Positions 9,866-21,355 of a stretch of 64,000 bases of DNA are shown here, in pieces (within the stretch, counting starts at the first letter, position 1; every line of letters starts with the position of its first letter). Location of the stretch: assembly GCA_030704615.1 (NCBI GenBank), contig CM060732.1, positions 496,001 through 560,000 on the forward strand, in the 5' to 3' direction. A program made the position numbers and the translations under genes. Origin of the DNA: Takakia lepidozioides (lineage: Eukaryota > Streptophyta > Takakiopsida > Takakiales > Takakiaceae). Under the pieces are notes generated by a model. That model saw nothing but the letters and a program-made list of their open reading frames with translations, was not told the origin of the DNA and made no database searches.

Positions 9866-12800
9866 ATGTTATTTCGTCGCCGAATCGGCCATCATTGTCC
9901 TACTCACTGGCTATGGAATCAAACCTCCCACCTTCATGCATGTAGCTTGAAACAATACTTTCCACTTCAATGTGCGACTTCCAATCGTCGATGGACTCCG
10001 CAGATCCACTTAGATGGTGCCTGTGAGCCTTGGTCTGTCGCTATACTGAACCTCGCACTTGCCAACTCCGTGCGGTGTTCGATGGCTCCGAATTCCTACG
10101 CTATAGTTTGCTGTCCTCCGCAACTTGGGAGAGCCTGGATCCCAAACGAGGGAGGACTTTGCAGAGTGACTGAAACTTACCTTTGTTCCAAATTCAAGCT
10201 CAAACCGGGCACAGTTTATTTGGAAGAAGAAAGGAAGGATGTTCCTGGACAGGTTGACGAGACCATTGTCGTGCTAGGTAACGACGGAGGTTGCGGAATC
10301 GAATGGCACGTTCCCCCGTCAGACACCATCCTGTACCGAGCTGTGGGAATGCCCATTCCCTTTCCGAATCAGTCGCTGCCCACACCATCCACAAAGGAGT
10401 CCGGAAACCGAGAGGCGGCCACTGCCAACAGAGAGGTATGCAACGATAATCATTCCCGACCTGGACCGTCAAGACCCTCCATAGCTTCTCGTGTGGACGT
10501 ATTCGACATTTCCGACGAGGAAGATGATTGCATTGAGGTACCCATGTCCTCCACACGGTCGTTCAAATCCGGCATGGACGTCTCTGTAGGTGCTACGCAT
10601 GTGCCCTCGAGCATAACTCCAACCCGGTCCATTGTGCAGCTCCTACGACAACATCACCTCGATGGTTCTCGCTCCGAGCTGGCTGCTCTCGACTATGCCA
10701 AATTCCCAGTCAGAAAGGTAACTTTTCTGCCTCCCGAAGTCGATGGCAATGTCATCTTCGAGTTTCCACCTGTTTCTTCGTCAAAGAAAGCCTCCGGGAT
10801 GTTAACAGACATGGATCGAAAGCATGACGGACACCCCTGGTGTGTGACGAAGACCAGTAGCACAAAAATTGCTGATGGTGTTCGTGTACGATATGTCCTC
10901 TGTGCGGGGAAGCTGAGGTGCCTCAATCCCACCTGCTTCCACTTTCTCTCCAAAGGAGGGCGGAGAAACGAGACGGATTGGACTGGCACAACGCATCATC
11001 CATTCATTGTCTCCAGCCAAGCTCCTGCGGGTTCTTTCAAGTGTGCACATTGCAAAGAACCACCGACGTGCATGTCCATGTGCAGAGCCAAGCAATATTA
11101 CGTAATCCATTTGCTCCCGGACTTGACTAGAGCTTGCATACACGTTGGGGTCCACTGCCACCCCTTGGCGAGAGGCAACATGCGTGAGGCTGTGCAGGAA
11201 GCACACGACATCATAAAAGAGGAGGTGAAATTGAGCCCCGGAGCCAGACCAAAGCAGATTCAGCTGAAGGCAGCCCACAAGATTGCTCTTGGCAAAATCA
11301 TGTCTGAAGATGGTTCCGACCGAGAGCCCTTGACCGAAGACGAGATGCGTGACCTCTTGGAGTCCGTCTCGCACGTTTGTAGTCCGAATGTGCGGAATCA
11401 CATCGTATCTTGCAAGCAGGAGTTCGGCAGGGGGTCGGACATGTACTCAATCCTGGAGGTGAAACGAATGACTGGATATGACTACATCCAAGGTAGCAGG
11501 TTTCCAGGGCAAGGCAGCGAATCCGATCGTTGTTACATTTTCAAAATGTCGACGTGTGGGCCTGGGAGTGGAGTCGACTTGGTCACTCGCATGACAACTG
11601 GAAACTTGTCGAATGCTTGGGTGATGTTTGATCACATCAAGCGAATTACAAACCATCAGTGGGTGACTATGGGTGCGCATGTTTATGACTATCACTCCAA
11701 GAGGCTCATGACGATTGCAATCTGCGAGATGAAAGGGGAGGACACACAGTCCGAGATGCATCTGTGGGAGGGCATAAACGAGCAGATGGCAAGGGCGGGA
11801 TTGCCAGAGCCCAATTTCAGGGGATTCATGGCAGACAACGCTCAGGCCAACTGGGCAGCGGTGCGGCGTGTGTACGGTGAGGACCCCAATGTTCCAATGG
11901 AGGGGAAAGAGAGATCCTGTGGATTCCATTGGATGCAGAGTCTATCCCACTACACTACCAAATTTGTTGCTAGCTCATTCCAGGCTGAACACCGTGTCCT
12001 TTGTACGGCGTGGAAGGATGCACCCACATTTGATGACGCGGAGGTTAAGTTTGCTATCATCGAGGCTTGGTGGAACACGTCAGGTGCAGTGGAGACAACC
12101 AATCTGGGAGCATTGCACAGCTGGTTGGGGTGGTGGCATTTTCGGTATCGACAGTTCGGACAGTACATGCGGGAGGTAGGCTGCTGTCAATTTCGTTCAT
12201 TTGTCTTTCTGTTACGGACATTTCGATTGGTCCCTCACCGTTGTTTGTGTCCTTCTAGGAGCGGTGCTTGGATTCCGACACGGACATGCCGAACACGAAT
12301 ATGGCAGAATCGGTCCACTCCTCCTGGCGAGCGTCTTCTGCCGCACATCTGGTGGACGTAGTGACGGCCACAACGGAGGACATCGACAGAGCAATCATGC
12401 AGCAAGCCACGTACTACAAGTTCCTGAGCGGCAAACAATGGGGCTTTGGGCCGGACAGGGAGGAATTGTTGGTACGAACAGCTTCGAGGTCCAAGAATCC
12501 AGTGAAATGGGCGACAGCATTGCGAGAGAAGATCAAAGGGACGCCTCTGCACCGCAGAGGTGAACACCTAGAGGGGGACGTCCGGACTCGCCCTGTCAGG
12601 CGGAGGATTGAAGAGGAACCCGGGTGCGAAGAGGATTCCTGGAGATCCGACAGGAACATTCGGACAGCACCTCGAGGTCCCGTCATGTTGCCGCACAATG
12701 TGTCTTCCAGCAGTGGAAGCCCAAGAAATTCCAGATCGCCGTCGCCTTCAACCGGGGATTTCGTGCAACAAATTCCCACCGCTCCCTTGCCCCACATTCC

Positions 12801-13688
12801 GCCCGCTGTTATGCAGTATGGCCAAGCCATTGTGGAGACGACTGTGTCTGCCTCACAGTGGAGAATTGCTCGCACAAAGCCGTCGTTTCGAGGAAGGTGT
12901 TCCGCAATTCGTGTGGATACACGGCAACGTTGTTTAGAGATGATAAGGAGGAATCCAGATGGGGCTGTCCCTGCTCCTACTTTTACAGGAAGATTTGTCC
13001 ATGCAAAGTTTGCGGAGGCGACAACCACCCAGTTCTGGTTCTGCAGGCACGACATTATGACTTGCGTGTATGGAAAGCCCAAGTACGGCATACAGACAAT
13101 GCCAGAGGCTCCCCCGGTGTGGCCGGTGGAACCAGGCTGCGATCTGAGTCAGGTTGAGGCCGACGCCCTTACCGCCGCAGGATTTCGGATGGTGCAGCGC
13201 ACTGACGTGCCCAGACAACCATTTCCGCTTCCACAGCCTCCACCACCGACCCCTGTGAGAGCAAGAACAATGGGACACGACAGCTCTAAGCATCCTACAC
13301 ACCGTTGGGGGAAACCGAAGAGGCGGCGACCTCCCTCAAAAGTGAACGAGACAAGGATGGGGAATGCACTTCGGATGAACTGTACAATCCAGAGCTCGAC
13401 AGAAGTGCCCCCACCAGGATTCGGGCGTGTGTATCAGATGGCCACGGCGGGCTCAGCTGTTCGCAATGAGGTGTACACCATCACCATTTCAGAATTACCC
13501 ACCTGCAATTGCACCGACTTCCAGATCATGGCGAACAAGGGGCATCATACTGCCCTTGCAAGCATTTGTACTACGTGTACCTAAAGAGACTCCGTTGTAA
13601 TTCCACAACTCATCACTTCATACATGCACCAGGGTTGAGCCCCCAGGAGGTTCACACTCTTCTGAATATGGATCCAGGGGACCAGTGA
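9866..13688 (+). pseudogene. MULE-type transposase with SWIM zinc finger, one frameshift
   Basis: Exon 1 runs from ATG 9866 to 12175 and exon 2 from 12259, with a GT-AG intron between. The N-terminal part is Ser/Thr-rich and acidic, followed by a Cys-containing segment. The catalytic region has the DDE-like marks of Mutator-like transposases: an Asp-containing MADNAQANW block near 11830, a CxxH motif (CGFHW) near 11918, and NTNMAESVHSSW with the likely Glu near 12300. At the C-terminus CNCTDFQ begins a SWIM zinc finger, but the frame is lost in the GGGG run at 13539-13542. Reading one base differently restores CPCKHLYYVYLKRL and a stop at 13686-13688. Without that change the frame ends at 13584. 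The gene is divergent from the ParB/methyltransferase-like gene across array 2. It may be the mobility gene of a larger composite element, which is inference. Confidence 0.75.
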
Positions 13689-14545
13689 GCTTGGCTTGCG
13701 GTCCACATACAATGGTACGCCCATCGGATAGTAGAACTGTACTGCTGCCAGTACCTCAGACTCTGGCCACACAAAGGTCCGACATATGTCTTGCCTACCA
13801 GTAACCTGTTTTGATCGAACTAAGATATTACTATATCGTTCACTTGTTTCCACGTGCATGTATTTTTGTATGTTGGAGGGTTCATGTTTTTCTGCTTTCC
13901 GAAAACTTGCTCTCCTCATTCGACCTCCGACAAGGAAATGCGGCGCCGAATTTCCAAGTATCGTCGTAGGTACCCCCAGAGGCGGCCTTCGCCAACACCA
14001 AACCGCTCCGAAATTTCGCACGTGCGAACCCTAATGCGGCACCCTATTTCCCAGTTCAGTTGCAAACCTTTCCCGCCGAATACCCGAAGAAGACAGAATT
14101 GTGAAGTACTGCAGACTGTATTGGTGCAGACTCCATTGGTTCAATCGCGGCAAAAGGGTCAGCTTCATTCCAATGTTAAGGCATGTAAAACCGCGGAATA
14201 CTCTATACAGGCCAGTATGCGACGTCCTTTTGCAGTGGTATACTGGATTTCCCGTTGCACGGTCACTTATTTCCATGAGCGGATCTATAAAACCATGAGC
14301 GGACTTGTTACTGACGACATATCTTCGCCGCATTACATGATCTGGAACGTCCAAAAACGGCAAGGTCAAATAAAAAACTATTATTTTAATACTTGTTTAA
14401 TCTGCCGCATTTCCAAATTTGGAGGAGTCCGCTCATGAAATCCGCGTATCTTAGACTTCGGCTCACCGCTCATGCGGCTCATGCGGCTCATGGCTCATGG
14501 CTCATGGTTTCTGCTCATGAAATAGTAAACCTCATCTCCTAGGTG
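13689..14545. other. Non-coding stretch with decayed F1 palindromes
   Basis: No gene is supported. F1 relics with changed right arms lie near 13935-13956 (CG centre) and 14033-14052 (CA centre), and a half-site is near 14403. They extend the F1 family to the far side of the MULE gene. The motif CCATGAGCGGA occurs twice near 14273-14304. Confidence 0.6.
14455..14520. repeat. Short tandem repeat, GCTCATG-based
   Basis: GCTCATGCG, GCTCATGCG, GCTCATG, GCTCATG repeats run just upstream of the retroelement edge at about 14546. They may mark an element boundary. Confidence 0.7.
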
Positions 14546-15270
14546 TCATTTTTGCAAGCCATACTTGCGCAAACCCCTCTTCACCGTCTGCACCACTCTC
14601 TCTGCCAAGCCATCGGCCTCAGGATGATCCCGAGAAGTGGTACGGTGGTCTATCAAGGCTTTATCACACAAAGCCTGAAACTCCCCCAATAACTCTCTTC
14701 CTTGGTCCGTGAGTACCTCAGCTGGAGCACCGAATCGGCTAAGCACACGATCCAGGAATGCATACGCAGCCCCATCACTAGCCTTGTCAGGCAATGGAAC
14801 CAACTCAATCCACTTGGAGAAGTGCTCCACCATCACCAACACATATCTGTGGTGGCGCATCGTCAGTGGCAACGGCCCTGCGAAGTCAAGACTCCACTTG
14901 TAGCCCAATCCCATGATGGGTAATGGATGCAACTGTGGTGTAGGGGCGTTGAATGAAGCACGCACCCTGTCACACACCATGCACCTAGCCACAAATTGTT
15001 GCACCTCTGTGTGCATACCAACCACCAATACTGCCCTTGCAGTAAACTATGAGTGCGTCGCACTCCAAAATGCCCCAACTCCTCATGGGCATGCCGCACT
15101 AACCGTGCACGCTGTGTTGGGTGATGCACGATCCTCACCCGACCATCCTCCCACACTCGAAGCAGGTGTATCCCCTCCCACTTGAACCTCTTGGCTCGTT
15201 GTAGGATCCGATCCCTCTCCTTGGCAGTCACACTAGCTGCCGTGTCTCCAGTGCGGAGGTAGTCCAACAC
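14546..15270 (-). pseudogene. Ty3-type integrase (broken)
   Basis: The zinc-binding part begins with HEELGHFGVRRTH near 15140 and ends with CMVCDRVR near 14980, in two frames. A one-base loss near 15035-15045 separates QYWW from GMHTEVQQF. The catalytic core keeps WSLDFAG...VEHFSKW (first Asp), EVLTDQGREL (second Asp) and HPEADGLAERVVQT (Glu). It stops after KRGLRKYGLQK, so the C-terminal integrase domain is missing. Confidence 0.85.
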
Positions 15271-15593
15271 AACCGAATCCTCATGTATATCTCTGGCATC
15301 ACTGGCTCATCAATAGCCTCAGGGTCCTCAGACACTCCGTCTATAGTCATCCCTGTTGTAGGTCCAACTTGACCTCCCGATGCCAAGATACACAAAAAGG
15401 CAGATGCATGCCATCCCGACACCAACTCCTCGTCCGTCTTACCATGCCACCGAGCTCCAGTGTCATCCTGCTGGCTCGTGAATGGATTGCGACTCAATCC
15501 ATCCGCATCCCTATTCACCAAACCCGGTCGATGCACAACCTGAACATGTCTCTTATGCTCCTCCACCGTAGCACGAGAAGCAAAGCAATTCAT
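15228..15593 (-). pseudogene. RNase H C-terminal remnant and linker
   Basis: QVVHRPGLVNRDADGLSRNP (about 15480-15540) is the conserved end of Ty3 RNase H that leads into integrase. The upstream 40 residues do not resemble the rest of RNase H or reverse transcriptase, so an internal deletion is likely. The downstream linker is acidic. Confidence 0.75.
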
Positions 15594-15730
15594 GTAAGCC
15601 TCAGGAATCGCCGTATACGTCGTCTCTCTCCTCTAGTGACAATAGGTCCAATGTCAGGCTCCCAATTGCCCTTCGTAACTGCAACCTTAAGTCCAGCAAT
15701 CTTAGAGGTAAAGGACGCGTCCCGTGGTTG

Positions 15731-17344
15731 CTATGCCGCAACCTCTTGAGCAGTACTCCCTACCTGCTCAGTCAATGACAAGGCCTCATCCTGCCCCATC
15801 ATCTCATCCCTGAGGACCTTCTCAACCCGAGAAGAATCCCCAACCTCATCCATCACAGCCGCCTTGGCTGCCAACTCCCTCTGAACCTCGAGCACCTCCC
15901 ACATGTACCATGGATGTCTACACCCCGTGGTCCTCACCGGCTTGCCCCCACTCACTGCCTGTACCATCTCGATAGGCAGAGAGACCGTCAAGGGAAGTGC
16001 ACTCCGCACTCTACGTTGCTCAGCCATAGCCAAGCTGATAATCCAGGTCAAGCAATTTAGATCCATCGCTTGCCCCAACACCTGACGATGTGATGCCTCA
16101 GAAAGAGAAGGCACCGCCGTGGTCCTGGTGGAAAAACCCATAGCCCACTCTCGCTCGTCGGCATTAGGCTCCACTAACTGTTGCAACTTAGCATCCCACA
16201 GGAGGCCAGGTCCGCTATCCCAGAAAGCATGCGATCCTGGGAAGCTGAGCAGTGTAGGTAGTGCTGCTCGTGGTCGACCCACCTTGTTGACCACTGCCAA
16301 AAGCGAACGGTCATCGTGTCTCACACGCTGAGACTGCCTCCCTGTGTCCAAAATACTATCCACTGTGAGGTGTGCTGGCCGCTACACCCCATCAAATGCA
16401 CGCTTAAGCAGTGCGGGTGGCATCAAGTTAGTCCACCATAACCGTGGACGATGAGCCCGTGACCCCACTGCAGCTGCATCAGGCAACACTGCTGACCCAA
16501 GCCACGACCAGACTTGATGCACACTGGCCATCACCCTGGCCTGAGAATTGCCCATCAATGGCACATTCTCCAAGATGTATGCTAGAGATACAGCTTGATG
16601 AAGTTGTAAGTGGTGCAAAACCCGCACCATCTCCCAAAACAGACCCAACCTCGAGTCTCACAATCCATTGCCATGCCTGGCTGATGAATGCCCTTGGCAG
16701 GGCCAACGTGCCACTACCAAATCAATGGAGCCAACCCGCTCCAAATCCTGCGCCCCCAACAACGAAATGTCTCATGGCAAGGCCTGCTGATATCCACGAA
16801 TTACAGACACTGGCAACAACTCAGGGTACTGCTGCACCAACTGAGCAACATGACGGAGTGAGACGCGTCGTGCAGTCTCATCCCTCTCCACATACAAGTA
16901 ACGCCGTACTCGTACACCTGCCTGTAGCACAACAACCAATCCGGTGCTGATCCCGCCAAACAAGTCCAGAAGGCAAATGCCTTCATCCGGACACTGCCAC
17001 ACAATCGATGTGGTGGCCAATGGTGACAACTGAGGTGGTCCTGGTGCAATCCCCGCACTGTCCTCCTCTCCTGACGGTACAAAAGCCTCTACCCAGGCTT
17101 GTTGCACCCGTCGATCAGCAACCCGCTGCAAATCCTTGCTCGAGCCCCACAATGGAGTGTGAGCAACCATGGCAGACAACTCCGCCATACCATATATGTC
17201 ATCCTGCTCTCCCGGAGGTGACACATCCTCTGAATGAGCGTTGCCCTCTAGCAACTCTCCAGGCCAATTCACTGCAGTTGTGAATGCTGCCTGTGTTGGC
17301 ATCTTGCCTCGCTGGGCAACCGCAACTCCTCCTATGAACGTCAA
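15731..17344 (-). pseudogene. C5-cytosine DNA methyltransferase domain with nonsense codons
   Basis: Canonical C5 motifs appear in order in one frame. Motif I is CLLDLFGGISTGL (about 16978-16937). Motif IV is RWPCQGHS, with the catalytic Cys codon at 16699-16697. Motif VI is ENVP (about 16570). Motif VIII is AVGSRAHRPRLWW (about 16468-16430). Motif IX-like RPRAALPTLLSF lies near 16275, NADEREWAMGF near 16150 and the motif X-like RQVLGQAMDLN near 16090. The frame is interrupted by stops at 16774-16772, 16660-16658 and near 16384, and by the terminal stop at 15731. Such an enzyme methylates cytosine in DNA using SAM. It lies between the protease and the integrase of the retroelement, so it is element-encoded. 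The stops make this copy inactive. Confidence 0.85.
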
Positions 17345-17350
17345 AGGGAG

Positions 17351-17720
17351 CTACACACGTCGGCCCTCCCCTGACTGCCATCCAGGCCTATAAAAAGCTG
17401 ACTCCTCCCAAAAATCCAGGGTGAAGCCCATGGGGTACAACACTGCCCCACCAACAAGGACATTGTACGAGACCACATCTGTCACAATGGCCTTGGCTCT
17501 CATCACTGAGCCATCTGTAGGATGATCCGGCTGTAGTCTGATAGCCAACTCACGCCGTGTCATGCCCCGAGCCTGCTCTGATCCTCCCAGAGATGTCTGT
17601 ATCTGGAAAAGGCACGGCTCCATATCCGCCTCTGTGAGGCCCAAGCCTGCAATAGCAGCTCTACCCAACATCAATGGCTGAGCTCCTGAGTCCAACAAGA
17701 CCCGCAGTGGCGTACCCTTC
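17351..17720 (-). pseudogene. Retroviral-type aspartic protease
   Basis: LLDSGAQPLMLGRAAIAGLGL contains the D-S/T-G catalytic triad of retropepsins, followed by a beta-rich segment with YNVLVGGAVLYPMGFTLDFW, which fits the C-terminal strand and flap order. It is in a different frame from the gag-like region upstream; a small indel near 17720-17745 separates them. Confidence 0.7.
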
Positions 17721-17729
17721 TGCCTGTCG

Positions 17730-18811
17730 GTCCACTCAAACAGAAAATGCCATCCTGGTTGTCTAACATGACAACTCTAGGTGTAACCATGGCGCGCTCA
17801 ATGGCTGGCCTAGCTGACAGCTCCATCAACCTGGCAGCTGCAGCTTGCCATGGCGCTGCCGTGGCAGTCTTGACCCTCACATCCGAGGATCCCTCCAGCA
17901 CTACACCTCCCACTATCTCCGCAGAAGATGAAGTAACCTCCCCACTCTTATAGAGTGTAGCTGCCAGCCTGAACACCTCAGCTGGTCTTACCCCCGGCGT
18001 CGCAATCATGGTAGCCGAGAACAATGGAGCCTGACACACAGCTGTGGCCGCCCCCAGCAGCACACTAGCTGCCGTAGCCTTGGCAACACTAGGTAGTGGT
18101 GCTGCCCGTGTAGCTCTCCCCAATGGCATAGTAACCTCCGCCTCGGTAACAGTCGGGCGAGAACTAGGTGCCATGGACGGCGTGGACACTGTCTCCGCCA
18201 ATGTGAATGACTGAGGAAGCCTGGCCTGACGGCTTGTCTCCCCACGCTGTGGATCCAACTCCACCTCCGCACTCCGTGGCTCAGGAACGCGTGCTGCTCC
18301 TCGAGTCACTGCCGCAGCTGACTCCACTTGCACTAGTGGTAGTCCTGCCCCGCACATAGTGGTAGTGGTAGTGGTGACCGGCACTAGTGGCAGTGGTGCC
18401 TCTCCCACAGTGGTAGTGGTAGTGGTACCCCTCACTCGTAGTAGTGGTGCCCCACCCATAGTGGTAGTGGTAGTGCTGCCCCGCACATGAATCCCATGCT
18501 TCCTATGTCTCCTCCTTCAGGAGTAGGAGGTGGACCATCCGGCCTTGGAGCCGGTACCACCTGAGCTGTGGCCATGGTAGCGAGCCTCTGCTCTAGCTGC
18601 TGAAGCCGGTTGGCCATGCCTTTATCACCACCCTGACCTCCGCGTCCTTGGCCATGTTGAGCTTGCCCTTGGCCTGCACCTCGTGCCTGGCCACCTCGTC
18701 CTCTCTGGGCTGCTCCACCTCGCCCCCGGCCACCATTGTTCCCTTGGAACTGGCCTGGGCGCAACTCGGGATGCAAACCATAGCAAACCATACCAGTGCA
18801 CTACAGGGCAC
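17730..18811 (-). pseudogene. Gag-like low-complexity region
   Basis: A Gly/Arg/Gln-rich stretch (about 18620-18760) precedes poly-Thr blocks encoded by a GTAGTG minisatellite at about 18356-18480, then a long Ala/Ser/Pro/Val-rich frame. Position before the protease suggests gag, but no capsid motif or zinc knuckle is visible. The 5' edge and LTR are not evident. Confidence 0.4.
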
Positions 18812-19254
18812 TAGTATGGATGGGGGGCGGGGGGGGTCATGGCCAGGGATTGGATGAGAGCTCTGTGGAACTTAGGGGAACGCCGCTTGCTTTAGGTGCT
18901 CCGGCAAAAAGCGCGGAGTCATCAGGCTCATCGGATAGCTATGAGTCCTCCTCTGAGGATGAGGACGAGGATGACTAGTCCTAGTCCATGTAGATCCCAG
19001 GGTCAGCCTACTAAACCCTTGTGCAAAGCATTTCAGCTCATCGCTTGTAAATATATTTCCAACTTTCCATCTTTCATCTTATTCATGTGTCGCACCGGCC
19101 TCACCCTCGATTTATGCTTGCTCAATTGTGTACCTGCTAAATCAGAGCAATGGAAGCTGTAAGGTCTCCCAATAACCCAAAACAAAACCAGGGAAAAAAC
19201 AAAAACCACCCCCAATTCACCCCCAAAATCAACCCCCAATCCCCCCCCCACCAG

Positions 19255-19915
19255 GTTCGCGTTGCGACGGCAGGGCGTCGATATTTGCGACGTGTTTTTT
19301 TGGCGAGGGTTGCAAGTAGTGACGGCCGGGCATCGCAAATACCAATGCCGGTAGCAACGCCCGACCCCCTTGCGACGTCGTGGTGTCGCGGATCCCAACA
19401 CCCTGCCTGCGCCACGTGTTTTTATTATTTATTATTTATTATTTTAAATTATTGAAAATATGGAAAACGACGCCAGCGCGTCGCAGAAACCCACGGCCGA
19501 GCGTCGCAGCGCCCGACTCCAGCGGCGACGGATGTTTTTTCTTTGCCACGCCCAGGAGTCGCTAGCCGTGACGCAGCGGCGTCGCTTATCCTACCACTCG
19601 GCTTCAGCCACGTGTTTTTTGTTTTTAGGATGCGACGCCCGGGCATTTTATAAAAGAACTTGGTTGCGACGCCGAGCCGTTGCCCGTCCAATGCCGTCGG
19701 CTGGAGGGCAGCGACGGTCGAGCGTCGCTAACAGGAGGCCCCTGCCATCGCCATGGACCGCCCGAAAAGTGACGTCCGGGCGTGGTGGGAGGGGGGGCGG
19801 GGGCTTGTGACCCCCATACGTCGCATATTTGCGACATTTTTTTGGGCGCGACGCCTGGGCGTTGCAAAATTGGCGCCGCGCCCATGCCTGAAATGGGGGT
19901 TTACCCACGCCGCGG
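19255..19915. repeat. GC-rich imperfect palindromes (family F3)
   Basis: Several imperfect inverted repeats of the type GCGACGCC / GGCGTCGC occur, for example near 19263, 19320, 19626, 19665, 19711, 19770 and 19848. They are separated by AT-rich or C-rich DNA. No gene is supported; frames here are short and low-complexity. They could be hairpins of a non-autonomous DNA element. Confidence 0.6.
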
Positions 19916-20837
19916 CGCCGCAAACCCACCCCCCCCCCCCCCTTGTTTTCCTGTAGTGGGCAAATACCACACAACAGCGTCGCCCCCAACCTACGTAGCA
20001 GACCCATACCATCAGTACTGATACTGAGGATCAGTGTGCTGAGCTCGAGCAAACCATCATCATGAACGATGACTTGGAAGGGTTGGAAGGGGAGACAAGT
20101 CCGGTGGACATTGTCTTGCCTTAGACTAGCCAGCAGACACATACAAACCAGGAGGCCCATGTGAAGATCCAAAAGAGCACTGGAGGCCCAGTCTGCCCTG
20201 GCACGTTGCACCTCATTCCCCCACTTTTAGTACCATATTAGCTATTTGTCAGAGGAAGGCAGAAATTTGCCAGGCGTGATTTGATCCAAACCGAGGCCCA
20301 GATTAGGTTCTAATTCTTGTTGTGGAACCCGTAAGCTCCCCATTTGGCATCCCACTTTGCATACATTGGTTTGGCCATGATGATGAGGGCCTTATAGGCT
20401 TTCTTAGTGGTATGTGAGAAGAAAGGGTAAGGGGAAGTTGGGTAATTAGAATTTAGTCTGTAAAAAGTTAACTTGCATAAAAGCACTAAAATATATATAT
20501 GAGTAATGTACATTGATGAACGAACGGAGTCTTGGATGAGAGTTGCGCAGAAGGAATTGGAACCCTAAATAGATTGAGCCCAATAAAGCCCAGAGATTGC
20601 GTGCAGTTATGACGGGATATTTCCTGCCTACAAATGATTCTCGCCTAAGCGCTGGACGCCACGTGCTTGCTGTTAGGTTCTCATCCATCCTCGTATACTT
20701 TATGTACTTTGACAATTATCACATTGTTACAGTTATAGAGTTATAGTTATTTTTTTTTATAATGTTTTAAATTAACAATACTACCAAAAAAGAAACTACG
20801 CAAACTCACTGATCGGATTCGTAAGTTACGAAATATG
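19916..20837. other. No gene seen
   Basis: Apart from a C-run near 19930 the stretch is unremarkable AT-rich DNA with only short frames. I see no domain, RNA gene or clear repeat. Confidence 0.5.
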
Positions 20838-21075
20838 GCACATCGGGTGGTAGCTCAGCTGGTAAGTGCACGGTGTGTCGCCTTGGTGGTTCGGGGATCA
20901 AACCCGCTGCCCTGCCCCGTGTGTGGGATTGTTCGTGACGGTATGTCTGGGCGTTGATAGTCCTGTAGGCCTCATGGCCCATAAGTGAAAGGGGGTTAAT
21001 TTTTCCCCCTCCTCAAGGGCCTGAATTGTGGGCTCTCGCTCCCAGGTTGCCTTTATAAATTAAAAAAATAAATAA
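20838..21075 (+). mobile_element. tRNA-derived SINE upstream of DCL1
   Basis: The left part has an RNA polymerase III A box (TAGCTCAGCTGG, about 20851) and a B-box-like GGTTCGGGGATCAAACC about 40 bases later. It is followed by a non-tRNA body and an AT-rich tail (ATAAATTAAAAAAATAAAT). It ends about 280 bp before the DCL1 ATG, so it lies in the promoter or 5' leader. A functional tRNA is excluded because the body continues past any acceptor stem. Confidence 0.75.
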
Positions 21076-21250
21076 TGACAATAATAACAGCAAAAATAGA
21101 AGGGGGAAGAAGAAATAGAGAAAGGGAAGAGTGAGCGGCAAGTGCGAGAGGGGAGGGGGCATCCGTAAGCATCGGCTCGGGAGGAGGGCGCGAGCTCCAG
21201 GGAGCCAGGCTGCTGCAGGGCATTCGTTACGATTGTGCGAGCAACCCTAG

Positions 21251-21355
21251 GGAGATGGTGCGGAGGTTTGCTGTTCAGCTGTAGGGACAGGAGAAGCTGA
21301 AAGCAGCGGGTTAGGAAGTTGTTTGATTGAGAGAGAGAGAGAGTGGAGGGGGAGG
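21251..21355 (+). promoter_or_regulatory. DCL1 leader immediately before the ATG
   Basis: An in-frame stop at 21248-21250 fixes the upstream limit, and there is no ATG in that frame before 21356. A (GA)n tract at about 21328-21345 resembles the GAGA-type elements bound by plant BPC factors; that role is not shown. The transcription start and any upstream leader intron cannot be placed. Confidence 0.45.

Larger units (their letters stand above)
14546..18811 (-). mobile_element. Decayed Ty3/gypsy-like element carrying a C5-methyltransferase
   Basis: Read on the minus strand the order is gag-like low-complexity region, aspartic protease, C5-cytosine methyltransferase, short RNase H tail and integrase. 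No reverse-transcriptase domain is visible between the methyltransferase and the RNase H tail, and the RNase H itself is reduced to its C-terminal signature. I could not identify LTRs at either edge. Several frameshifts and stops show it is dead. The protease, RNase H tail and integrase motifs place it with Ty3-type elements; the methyltransferase is an extra, captured domain. Confidence 0.8.

Noticed and set aside
20845-20920. Functional tRNA gene
   Set aside because: A and B boxes are present but no cloverleaf closes, and a SINE body with an AT-rich tail follows.
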